Origin: Vibrio cortegadensis
GTDB lineage: Bacteria > Pseudomonadota > Gammaproteobacteria > Enterobacterales > Vibrionaceae
NCBI RefSeq assembly: GCF_024347395.1
Contig: NZ_AP025472.1
Coordinates: 2,232,001-2,296,000, forward strand
DNA length: 64,000 nucleotides
Direction of reading: 5' to 3'
The notes beneath the pieces were generated by a model. The model did not search any database. It was given only the letters and a program-made list of their open reading frames with translations, and was not told the DNA's origin. Positions within the stretch are counted from its first letter, which is position 1. Each line of letters starts with the position of its first letter. Positions 1 through 8,060 of the stretch are shown here, one piece after another. Made by a program: the position numbers and the translations under genes.

Positions 1-259
1 TATCGATACCTTCAACTTCTGTTTTTAAAATTAAAGGCTCAACAGATTGCTTGGTAAACTCTTTAAGTTGAAACAGTTCAAACAAACTTGCAGGCACCGC
101 ATCAGAGTCAAACCCAAGATAGGTAGTTAAAGACGCGTGAGGATCGGTATCAACAAGTAACACTCGATGGCCTTGCTTACTCAGCAGACCCGCTAATGTT
201 ACGGTTGTGGTTGTTTTCCCAACACCACCTTTTTGGTTTGCTACACTCCAAACAATCAT
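1..259 (-). CDS. parC: ParA-family ATPase for polar chemotaxis-array positioning (partial, C-terminus off window)
   Basis: Only the first 86 or so residues are present; the gene runs off the left edge. The N-terminus reads MIVWSVANQKGGVGKTTTTV, a deviant Walker A motif (KGGVGKTT) followed by VLLVDTDPH, as in ParA/Soj ATPases. It starts 11 bases after the cheB stop, so it is probably the last-read visible gene of the flhA-to-che operon. In V. cholerae the ParA-like protein directly after cheB is ParC, which places chemotaxis arrays at the flagellated pole together with ParP and HubP. That role is inferred from position and family; a general Soj-type role cannot be excluded from this fragment. 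Confidence 0.85.
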   Translation of the reverse strand, partial: MIVWSVANQKGGVGKTTTTVTLAGLLSKQGHRVLLVDTDPHASLTTYLGFDSDAVPASLFELFQLKEFTKQSVEPLILKTEVEGID

Positions 260-270
260 TAATATAATTC

Positions 271-1389
271 CTAGGCTAGGCCAACTTCCACTAGCATACG
301 TTCTGAAATTCGTTCTAAAGGTAGATCTTCTGTTGATATACCAGCTTTAGCGACGGCCTGAGGCATTCCATATACCACACAGCTCTCTTCATTTTGAGCC
401 CAAATCGTTGCACCCGCAGATTTCAACATCCGCGCGCCTTCACGACCATCAGCACCCATTCCAGTGAGGACCATAGATAATACTTTATCGCCATATATTT
501 TCGCCGCAGAGCCAAATGTTACATCAACACAAGGTTTGTAGTTCATGCGTTCACCGCCATCAATAATGCGCAGTTTCGCCGTACCTGGACGTCCATCAAT
601 CATCATTTGCTTTCCACCTGGAGCGAGATAAGCAACGCCAGGTTTCAAAATATCTCCATCTTCAGCTTCCTTTACTTGTATCTTGCAAAGTGAGTTAAGA
701 CGGCTCGCAAAGGCCGCGGTAAATGTCGCTGGCATATGCTGAATTAGCACGATTGGATGTGGGTAATGTGCTGGTAGTTTCGTTAATATTTTCTGTAGCG
801 CAACCGGTCCACCAGTAGACGTTCCGATTGCGGTTAACTGATATTTTTTACCCGACGCTCTAAACTTGCTCGCTACGCTAGACGCAACAGGACGCGCAGA
901 ACGCTCTTGAAGAGTGGTTCTTTGTCCCGCTGCAGGTGATGTTGGAGCCGGAGCTGGTGTTGATCTCACCGCTTGACGACGCATAAACACGCGCTTCGCG
1001 GCAATCTCAATAACACGCTGCTGTAATAGCGAAACGGCGTCGTCTCGATTACGCGCAATATCTTCAAACTTTTTCGGTAAGAAATCCAATGCACCAGCAT
1101 CTAACGCATCTAACGTCGCTTTTGCCCCGTCATGGGTAAGCGAAGAGAACATTAGAATCGGTGTTGGGCAAGCTGTCATGATTTGACGGACGGCTGTAAT
1201 GCCATCCATCACCGGCATCTCGATATCCATCGTGATCACATCAGGCTTGAGTCGCTTCGCCTTCTCGACCGCTTCCTTACCATTTACAGCCACATCTATA
1301 ACTTCTAGGCGTGCGTCTGAATTGATGATCTCGCTTACACGACGACGAAAAAAACTCGAATCATCAACGACTAGTACTTTAATCGCCAT
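271..1389 (-). CDS. cheB: CheB, chemoreceptor glutamate methylesterase / glutamine deamidase
   Basis: A 372-residue, two-domain response regulator that removes methyl groups from chemoreceptors during adaptation. The N-terminal receiver domain has the acidic pair VVDD and phosphoacceptor D55 (ITMDIEMP). A proline/alanine-rich linker (about 142-175) leads to the methylesterase domain with the catalytic serine in GTSTGG (S191), histidine in IQHMP (H218) and an aspartate in LTGMGADG near residue 314. Length and domain order are those of ordinary CheB. It starts 13 bases after the cheA stop and is expected to be phosphorylated by CheA and to act opposite CheR (47.8 kb). Confidence 0.97.
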   Translation of the reverse strand: MAIKVLVVDDSSFFRRRVSEIINSDARLEVIDVAVNGKEAVEKAKRLKPDVITMDIEMPVMDGITAVRQIMTACPTPILMFSSLTHDGAKATLDALDAGALDFLPKKFEDIARNRDDAVSLLQQRVIEIAAKRVFMRRQAVRSTPAPAPTSPAAGQRTTLQERSARPVASSVASKFRASGKKYQLTAIGTSTGGPVALQKILTKLPAHYPHPIVLIQHMPATFTAAFASRLNSLCKIQVKEAEDGDILKPGVAYLAPGGKQMMIDGRPGTAKLRIIDGGERMNYKPCVDVTFGSAAKIYGDKVLSMVLTGMGADGREGARMLKSAGATIWAQNEESCVVYGMPQAVAKAGISTEDLPLERISERMLVEVGLA

Positions 1390-1402
1390 ACCTTTCCTTA
1401 TC

Positions 1403-3649
1403 TTAAATTCGTGATGCTGCTGCGTACTGCTTTAACAAATCTGGCACATCAAGAATCAGTGCAATGTGACCATCACTTGTGATTGTCGCACCTGCCATAC
1501 CTGGCGTACCTTGTAGAAGGTTATCAAGGGGTTTAATAACAACCTCTTCTTGGCCAATTAATGCATCAACAACAAAGCCAACTCGCTGACTACCGATTTG
1601 GACAATAACAACGTGCCCATGTCCTTTACGTAGCTCTGCCATTCCATCTTTAGGCGCAAGCCAGTTTTGCAGATAGAAAAGTGGTATTGATTTTTCACGA
1701 ACGATAATGGTTAGCTGACCATCAACAACGTTAGTTCTGCTTAAATCTAGGTGGAAAATCTCATTTACAGAAGCCAATGGCAACGCAAATGGATGACCCG
1801 CAACACCAACCATCAACGTAGGAAGAATGGCTAAGGTCAGAGGAACTTTGATGGTTATCTTAGTCCCTTTGTTTTTCTCTGAATCAATGTCAATCGAACC
1901 GTTTAATGTATTGATGGCTGTTTTTACAACGTCCATACCAACACCACGACCAGAGATATCTGAAATTTTCTCTTTGCTTGAGAAACCAGGAGCAAAAATC
2001 AGATTGAAACACTCTTTATCAGATAAACGAGACGCTGCATCTTCGTCCATAATACCGCGCTTAACGGCGATACCACGTAATACATCTGGGTCCATACCAC
2101 CGCCATCATCAACGATAGCAAGTTCAATATGATCACCTTCTTGTGATGCTGATAAAATTACTTTACCTGTTCGAGGCTTACCGGCTTTCACACGGTCTTC
2201 CGGCATTTCAACACCGTGATCGACAGAGTTTCTCACTAAGTGAATAAGCGGATCGGCAAGAGCTTCCACAAGGTTTTTATCTAAATCCGTCTCTTCACCG
2301 CGCATTTCTAGCACGATATCTTTCTTCAAGCTTCTTGCTAAGTCACGAACCACGCGAGGGAAACGGCCAAATACTTTCTTGATTGGCTGCATGCGCGTTT
2401 TCATCACTGCGCCTTGCAAGTCAGCAGTAACAACATCTAGATTCGAGACAGCTTTAGCCATCTCTTCATCGTTACTATTTAAGCCTAAGCTCACTAAACG
2501 GTTACGGACTAATACTAACTCACCGACCATATTCATAATGGTGTCTAATGTTGACGTATCAACACGAACGGTCGCTTCAGCCTGTGGTTTCTTTTGTCCT
2601 CCCTTGGCAGGAGTTTTTGCTGCTTGTTCTTTCGCTACTGGCGTAGGAGCCGATTTTGCTGGTGCTGCTACTTTTGGTTCTGCTGGCTTAGGAGCTGGAG
2701 CCGCTGCAGGCGCTGGTGGTGCAACATTCTCAATCGCAGGCTTCGTTGCCGCTTCCAATTCTTCAGCTGTCGGGCCATTACCTGAACCGTGCAGTTGGTC
2801 AAGAAGGTTTTCAAACTCTTCATCTGACATTATGTCATCTGCATTACTGAAGCTTGATGTTGCCACCGGAGCTGGTGTTGGCGCTGGCGGAGGTGTAACA
2901 GGAGCTGCACTTTCCGACGCGGCAGAAGGACTTTGTCCAGCACCATGTAATTCATCTAGTAACTTTTCAAATTCATCGTCAGTAATATCACCATCAGATG
3001 CTAACACTGAAGCGGTCGAACTTGGGGCCGAGGCAACTGGAGCTGAAGCTATTGGCGAAGAAGTGACTGGTGCAGAAGGTGTAGCCGCACTTGGTGCTGT
3101 ACCTTTCCCATGTAATTCATCAAGTAACTTTTCAAATTCATCTTGAGAGATTTCATCCAGGGAGCTAGAAATCGTAGAACTTTCAGCAGGCGCTTTAACA
3201 ACTTCATGCTCTTTTACTGGTTCAACAACTTCTGCTTCAGCAGGAGCAGCATCTTCAGATTCAGGTCGGCATAAACGGTGTAACTCATCGAGTAGAGCTT
3301 GATCCGCAGGTTCAGGTTTTTCGCGATCCTGAACAGCACTAAATTGAATGTTGATGGTATCCAATGCTCGAAGCATCGTATCCATTAATCCAGCAGTTAC
3401 GCTTCTTTGGCCGTTACGCAAAATATCAAACACATTCTCAGCACCATGACATGTGTCAACCAGTTCTGAAAGTGCCAAAAAGCCTGCTCCACCTTTTACA
3501 GTGTGGAACCCACGGAAGATTGCATTAAGTAAATCTCTATCGTCAGGGTTATTTTCAAGCTCTACTAACTGCTCAGATAGGAGCTCAATTATTTCCCCGG
3601 CTTCTACTAAAAAGTCCTGAAGAATATCTTCGTCTAACTCGTAGCTCAT
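1403..3649 (-). CDS. cheA: CheA, chemotaxis histidine kinase
   Basis: A 748-residue kinase that phosphorylates CheY and CheB under chemoreceptor control. The N-terminal Hpt (P1) domain carries H49 in RGFHTVKGGAGF. Residues about 120-360 form a long Ala/Pro/Ser/Glu-rich linker. The dimerisation domain begins near VRVDTSTLD; the ATP-binding domain has HLVRNSVDHG, VDDGGGMD and GRGVGMDV; a CheW-like P5 domain ends the protein. No standard P2 (CheY-binding) fold is obvious; the linker instead has three copies of a D/E-EFE-LLDELHG motif (about residues 169, 223 and 275). Vibrio CheA is known to bind ParP through an added segment, and this linker is a candidate for it (inference). It lies between cheZ and cheB. 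Confidence 0.97.
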   Translation of the reverse strand: MSYELDEDILQDFLVEAGEIIELLSEQLVELENNPDDRDLLNAIFRGFHTVKGGAGFLALSELVDTCHGAENVFDILRNGQRSVTAGLMDTMLRALDTINIQFSAVQDREKPEPADQALLDELHRLCRPESEDAAPAEAEVVEPVKEHEVVKAPAESSTISSSLDEISQDEFEKLLDELHGKGTAPSAATPSAPVTSSPIASAPVASAPSSTASVLASDGDITDDEFEKLLDELHGAGQSPSAASESAAPVTPPPAPTPAPVATSSFSNADDIMSDEEFENLLDQLHGSGNGPTAEELEAATKPAIENVAPPAPAAAPAPKPAEPKVAAPAKSAPTPVAKEQAAKTPAKGGQKKPQAEATVRVDTSTLDTIMNMVGELVLVRNRLVSLGLNSNDEEMAKAVSNLDVVTADLQGAVMKTRMQPIKKVFGRFPRVVRDLARSLKKDIVLEMRGEETDLDKNLVEALADPLIHLVRNSVDHGVEMPEDRVKAGKPRTGKVILSASQEGDHIELAIVDDGGGMDPDVLRGIAVKRGIMDEDAASRLSDKECFNLIFAPGFSSKEKISDISGRGVGMDVVKTAINTLNGSIDIDSEKNKGTKITIKVPLTLAILPTLMVGVAGHPFALPLASVNEIFHLDLSRTNVVDGQLTIIVREKSIPLFYLQNWLAPKDGMAELRKGHGHVVIVQIGSQRVGFVVDALIGQEEVVIKPLDNLLQGTPGMAGATITSDGHIALILDVPDLLKQYAAASRI

Positions 3650-3658
3650 ACGTTTCCC

Positions 3659-4378
3659 TTAAAATCCAAGACTGGATAATAAATCATCAACATCATCTTG
3701 TGATGCGACTGCATCTTCACGCTCTTCAGGGTTCAATATTGGCCCTTCAGCTTCTGTTGATGATTTCTTCTCTTTATTAGGTTCTTCTGTTGTTGGACTC
3801 GTACCAAATACCGTCAATATTTCAACAAGTCTTCCTTCGACTTCAGCAACAAGCGTAATCACTCTGCGAATGATCTGCCCAGTAAGATCTTGGAAGTCTT
3901 GTGCCATCAAGATCTCGGTGAGTTGCCCGCGTAATTCAGTACTGTCACCTTCAACTTGAACGAGCAAAGAATCAATGCGGTGGCATAGAGCTTTAAACTC
4001 GCTTAACTCTATTCGCCCATGCATCAACTCGTTCCATTGCGGCCTTACCTGAACAAGACATTCATGAAGATTATCTGCAATAGGTAAGCAACGATCAACG
4101 GCGTCCATTGTTTTATTCGCAGCTACTTCAGTTTTATCAATGACATATTGAAGGCGATCCCTTGCATCAGGAATTTCGTCATTGGCAATTTCACTCATTC
4201 TCTCATCAAGGTTGAATTGAGTTAATGAGCTATGAAGATCACGAGTCAGTGAACCTATTTGTTGCAGCATTAAGTTATCACTGCCTTCATAGATATTTTT
4301 GACAAGAAGGTTCGCTTCTTGCTGCTCGTCATTTTCAAGCAACTGAACGAGTTGCTTCGCTTGTTCTAATGAAATCAT
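3659..4378 (-). CDS. cheZ: CheZ, CheY-P phosphatase
   Basis: A 239-residue, mostly helical protein that dephosphorylates CheY-P and so shortens the switching signal. The family signature DFQDLTGQIIRRV is present, giving the catalytic glutamine as Q168 and the conserved aspartate as D164. The C-terminus ends in DDVDDLLSSLGF, the amphipathic CheY-binding tail, after an acidic flexible stretch. It is 9 bases upstream of cheA, with cheY 123 bases further upstream, the usual gammaproteobacterial order. Confidence 0.96.
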   Translation of the reverse strand: MISLEQAKQLVQLLENDEQQEANLLVKNIYEGSDNLMLQQIGSLTRDLHSSLTQFNLDERMSEIANDEIPDARDRLQYVIDKTEVAANKTMDAVDRCLPIADNLHECLVQVRPQWNELMHGRIELSEFKALCHRIDSLLVQVEGDSTELRGQLTEILMAQDFQDLTGQIIRRVITLVAEVEGRLVEILTVFGTSPTTEEPNKEKKSSTEAEGPILNPEEREDAVASQDDVDDLLSSLGF

Positions 4379-4501
4379 CCGGGCCTAGCCTTTATAAACT
4401 CAACGTTCGTATTAATAAGTCACTTAGTCTAATGTCGCTCTTTTTATATTTGGCGATCACTAAATAGACAAAAACCAAGTGCAGACATTACGTATTCTGG
4501 C

Positions 4502-4894
4502 TTATAAGCGTTCGAATATTTTGTCGAGTTTTTCTTTCAGCGTTGCTGCGGTAAATGGCTTAACAATATAACCGTTTACACCAGCTTGAGCCGCTTCAAT
4601 AATTTGTTCACGTTTCGCTTCAGCCGTAATCATCAATACAGGCAAATGCTTAAGCTCAGCATCAGCACGGATGTTTTTCAGCAAATCAATACCTTGCATT
4701 CCCGGCATATTCCAGTCGGTTACAACAAAGTCAAAATCACCTTTCTTGAGCATCGGCAATGCTGTTAATCCATCATCAGCTTCTTGTGTGTTATTAAAAC
4801 CTAGGTCTCTTAGTAGGTTTTTTACAATACGGCGCATCGTTGAAAAGTCATCAACAATGAGGATTTTCATGTTTTTGTTCAAAATTGCCTCCAC
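4502..4894 (-). CDS. cheY: CheY, chemotaxis response regulator acting on the flagellar switch
   Basis: A single receiver domain that binds FliM when phosphorylated and changes flagellar rotation. Visible motifs are ILIVDDFSTMRR (acidic pair), VVTDWNMPGMQG (phosphoacceptor Asp), MITAEAK and YIVKPF (conserved Lys). I use the GTG start at 4894, which gives 130 residues and puts the phosphoacceptor at D60, the numbering I know for V. cholerae CheY3. The start is uncertain: a GGAGG lies 5 bases before a TTG at 4882, and an ATG lies at 4870. The longer frame to 4933 would overlap fliA by 19 bases and is less likely. Confidence 0.95.
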   Translation of the reverse strand: MEAILNKNMKILIVDDFSTMRRIVKNLLRDLGFNNTQEADDGLTALPMLKKGDFDFVVTDWNMPGMQGIDLLKNIRADAELKHLPVLMITAEAKREQIIEAAQAGVNGYIVKPFTAATLKEKLDKIFERL

Positions 4895-4914
4895 TGAACT
4901 CGAAATCAGTGTTG

Positions 4915-5652
4915 TTAGTCGTTTTGTGTCCACGCACTTAATTTAGTACGTAAACGCTGCATTGATTGGCTTAATATTTGGCTGACACGAGATTCGCTGA
5001 CACCTAAAACTTCACCAATTTCTTTTAAGTTTAACTCTTCATCATAGTAGAGCGAAAGTACTAATGCCTCACGCTCAGGAAGTTGTTTGATCGAATCAAC
5101 TAGAGCGACTCTAAAATTCTCATCTGCAACCCCCTGAAATGGTGCATTATCTTTATCATCTTCATTAGGTGATAAAGCATCATCAGATACACCGAGATCT
5201 TCAATGCCTACAATTCTTGAGCTGTTTATATCGGTTAGCGCACTATGATACTGCTCTAGGGATAACCCCATATGTTTTGCCACTTCTGCATCAGATGGGT
5301 CTCTATTTAGTATCCCCTCTAATTCTGATATCGCTTGAGTAATTTCTCGATTGTTTCGATGAACAGAACGAGGAACCCAATCCCCTTTGCGAATATCATC
5401 AAGCATAGCACCGCGGATCCTGATGCCAGCATAAGTTTCAAAACTTGCGCCTTTGGACCCATCGTAGTTCTTCTGAGCTTCAAGTAGACCAATCATGCCT
5501 GCTTGAATGAGGTCTTCGACCAATACATTCGGTGGCAAACGACCGAGCAGATGATGAGCGATACGTTTAACCAACACTGAGTATTTTTCTATAAAAGCCT
5601 GGGGGCTACTTAGATTTGCATGTTGGTCGTAAGTAAGCGCCTTATTCACCAA
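4915..5652 (-). CDS. fliA: FliA, flagellar sigma-28 factor
   Basis: A 245-residue RNA polymerase sigma factor for late flagellar genes. It shows region 2 (VEDLIQAGMIGLLEAQKNYD, then FETYAGIRIRGAMLDDIRKGDWVPR), region 3, and region 4 with a helix-turn-helix (LKEIGEVLGVSESRVSQI). It overlaps the end of flhG by 11 bases, so it is translated from the flhA-flhF-flhG message. Its antagonist FlgM is encoded at 50.6 kb, and sigma-28-like promoters lie before flaB, flaC and flgM in this window. Confidence 0.97.
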   Translation of the reverse strand: MVNKALTYDQHANLSSPQAFIEKYSVLVKRIAHHLLGRLPPNVLVEDLIQAGMIGLLEAQKNYDGSKGASFETYAGIRIRGAMLDDIRKGDWVPRSVHRNNREITQAISELEGILNRDPSDAEVAKHMGLSLEQYHSALTDINSSRIVGIEDLGVSDDALSPNEDDKDNAPFQGVADENFRVALVDSIKQLPEREALVLSLYYDEELNLKEIGEVLGVSESRVSQILSQSMQRLRTKLSAWTQND

Positions 5653-6529
5653 ATGGTTCCTCTGAAATTTCTGGGCGATTTAGTAGCCGTTCTACAAAAA
5701 ACTCTAAATGGCCGCTAGGAGTCTTAGGAATAGGCCATGTTAAAGCTTTATTCGCTAATGAACTAATAGCAAGAGCCGCTGGAGAGCGTGGAAATGCGTC
5801 TACCACAATTTTTTGTCTCTTAACTGCTTGTCGTACTTTATCATCTAAAGGAATACATGCGACAAGTTCAAGGCTTACATTTAGAAATCTCTCTGTGACC
5901 AATGTCAATTTTGCAAATAATTCTCGCCCTTCTCGATAACTTCTGACCATATTTGCAACAACTTTAAAGCGTTGCACTTGGTGTTCACGGCTAAGTAATT
6001 TGATCAGAGCATATGCATCTGTTATCGATGTTGGTTCATCACAAACCACAACCACGACATCCTGAGCTGCGCGAGAAAAGCTCACGACCATGTCAGAGAT
6101 GCCAGCTGCGGTGTCGATTAATAGCACATCCATGTCATCTTCTAAGCTACCAAACGCTCGGATTAAACCGACATGCTGCGCATGAGAAAGCTCTGTCATG
6201 CTTTGAGTGCCTGAAGTTGCAGGGATAATTTTCACCCCGTGAGGCCCTTCAACAATGGCATCTTTGAGCTCACATTCTCCGGCTAGGACATGCCCTAAGT
6301 TACGCTTAGTTCTAATTCCTAGCATAACATCGACATTGGCGAGCCCTAAATCGGCATCTAAAACGGTCACTTTTTTACCCTGTCTAGCCATACAAATAGC
6401 CAAACCAAGAGTTACGTTTGATTTCCCTACACCGCCTTTGCCACCAGTAACCGAAATCACTTTAGTCAATGAAGGTTGGGTTAAGCGACGGAGGCCGCTT
6501 GCTTGATCATATATCATATTATCAGTCAT
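5642..6529 (-). CDS. flhG: FlhG (FleN), MinD-like ATPase that limits flagellar number
   Basis: A 295-residue ParA/MinD-type ATPase with the deviant Walker A TGGKGGVGKSN, VTVLDADLGLANVD and DVLLIDTAAGISD (Walker B). In Vibrio, FlhG restricts flagella to one per pole, opposing FlhF and repressing FlrA activity. It lies between flhF and fliA and overlaps fliA by 11 bases. The C-terminal region should hold the membrane-targeting helix, which I cannot confirm by eye. Confidence 0.96.
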   Translation of the reverse strand: MTDNMIYDQASGLRRLTQPSLTKVISVTGGKGGVGKSNVTLGLAICMARQGKKVTVLDADLGLANVDVMLGIRTKRNLGHVLAGECELKDAIVEGPHGVKIIPATSGTQSMTELSHAQHVGLIRAFGSLEDDMDVLLIDTAAGISDMVVSFSRAAQDVVVVVCDEPTSITDAYALIKLLSREHQVQRFKVVANMVRSYREGRELFAKLTLVTERFLNVSLELVACIPLDDKVRQAVKRQKIVVDAFPRSPAALAISSLANKALTWPIPKTPSGHLEFFVERLLNRPEISEEPFGE

Positions 6530-6543
6530 ATTTATCCGCCGCC

Positions 6544-8028
6544 CTAGAATTCTTCCGAATCACTGTTCCAGTAGTGTGGTTCATTCTCTGTCGACTTCTC
6601 TAGTAACTCATTCGCTTTAGCTATCATGTATTTAGGCTGAGCGATGACGATGTCTTCGGGTACGCGTTGTCCATTTGCAATATACGCAATGGGTAACGCA
6701 TTTTGAACAACTACGCTAATAAATTCCCCCAAACTTAATGACTCATCAAGCTTGGTCAAAATGCATCCCGAAAGTGGGATACGTCTAAAGTGTTCGATTG
6801 TTTCTTGTAGTACTTTTCGCTGAGCGGTCGCGGGTAACACCAAGTAACTGTGTATGACTTCGCCACTCTCTTGCATCAGTGTGTCTAACTGTTCTGATAG
6901 ACGTACATCACGCTGACCCATACCCGCAGTATCGACCAAAATCAGACGTCGATTCCGTAACTGATATATTACATCGGCTAACTCACTGGAATCTTTAGCA
7001 ACTCTTACTGGACAACCCATAATTCTGCCATAAATCGACAGTTGTTCATGAGCACCGATACGGTAAGTATCCGTTGTAACCAATGCAACGTTATCTGCGC
7101 CGTACTCCATTGCAGCTCTTGCGGCAAGTTTTGCTACAGTTGTGGTTTTCCCCACTCCTGTAGGGCCGAGTAGAGCCACGATGCCACCACGCTTCAAGAT
7201 ATCTTGCTTAGTGACGGAAATTTGGTCTGACACTAATGCTAGCAAGGCTTTCCAAGCTCGGGCAGGTGGCGTGTCTTCAGGGATGTAGCATGCCATTTGA
7301 TCGGCGAACTCTGAAGAAACACCCATCCGCTCTAGTCTTTTTATCAGCATAGCTCTGAGTGGTTCCCGACGCTCAACTTCTTGCCACATAAGGCCAGAAA
7401 CTTGATGTTCAAGCAGGCGACGTATTGAGGTCATCTCCTCGCGCATCGACTCCATATCTTTTTCTGATGTAGGCGGTGATTGAGGCTCGCGATGACGATC
7501 GTAGCGGGTAGGATCGAGTTTTGGTTTTGGCCTTTCGACACGACGATCTTCGGCAATTAATTTTGCCAAGCCCGATTCTTGTTGGTATCGACTACCAGAA
7601 TTTGGCTCCCCTCGCCCATTATTCTGACGATTGAGCAGAGCGGACAATGAATCTTCGTTTTCAGCGCGATGTTCACTCTCGTCATCCGCTCCGGCACTAT
7701 ACTGTTTCAGCATATTCGCAAAACGCTTAGTCATAGACGATCCATTACCAGCCGCAGGGTTCGATTGTAAGCTCACCCTATCATCATCTAACTGACGCTT
7801 CGTTTTTGGTTGTACTTGAGGAGAAACTTGTGTGTATTCATTTCGTGATGGTTTAGGACTCACGTTGCGCTGTGCCGTGCCGTTTGGCTCGCCATCAATT
7901 GCCGCAACAATTTCTACCCCACCAGCGACTTTTTTGTTAGACATGATCACAGCTTCAGCGCCAAGTTCTTCTTTGACTTGGAGCAGAGCTGATCGCATAT
8001 CTTTGGCAAAAAATCGTTTAATTTTCAA
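6544..8028 (-). CDS. flhF: FlhF, SRP-type GTPase that sets the flagellar pole
   Basis: A 494-residue protein in three parts. The N-terminal basic domain begins MKIKRFFAKDMRSAL; a charged, low-complexity middle (about 60-200) follows; the C-terminal NG GTPase domain contains LLGPTGVGKTTTVAKLA (P-loop), VTTDTYRIGAHEQL, LVDTAGMGQRD and TKLDE. In Vibrio it recruits FliF and early basal-body parts to the pole. The stop is 14 bases before flhG, and the pair is a standard Vibrio flagellar placement module. Confidence 0.96.
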   Translation of the reverse strand: MKIKRFFAKDMRSALLQVKEELGAEAVIMSNKKVAGGVEIVAAIDGEPNGTAQRNVSPKPSRNEYTQVSPQVQPKTKRQLDDDRVSLQSNPAAGNGSSMTKRFANMLKQYSAGADDESEHRAENEDSLSALLNRQNNGRGEPNSGSRYQQESGLAKLIAEDRRVERPKPKLDPTRYDRHREPQSPPTSEKDMESMREEMTSIRRLLEHQVSGLMWQEVERREPLRAMLIKRLERMGVSSEFADQMACYIPEDTPPARAWKALLALVSDQISVTKQDILKRGGIVALLGPTGVGKTTTVAKLAARAAMEYGADNVALVTTDTYRIGAHEQLSIYGRIMGCPVRVAKDSSELADVIYQLRNRRLILVDTAGMGQRDVRLSEQLDTLMQESGEVIHSYLVLPATAQRKVLQETIEHFRRIPLSGCILTKLDESLSLGEFISVVVQNALPIAYIANGQRVPEDIVIAQPKYMIAKANELLEKSTENEPHYWNSDSEEF

Positions 8029-8060
8029 AGCAATTGTCCATATTTAGGGTATACCACGAG

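Noticed and set aside
2379..3146. Long plus-strand open frame (255 codons) antisense to cheA
   Set aside because: It mirrors the Ala/Pro/Ser-rich CheA linker; its Gly/Ala/Ser-rich translation is low complexity and has no ribosome-binding site or independent support.
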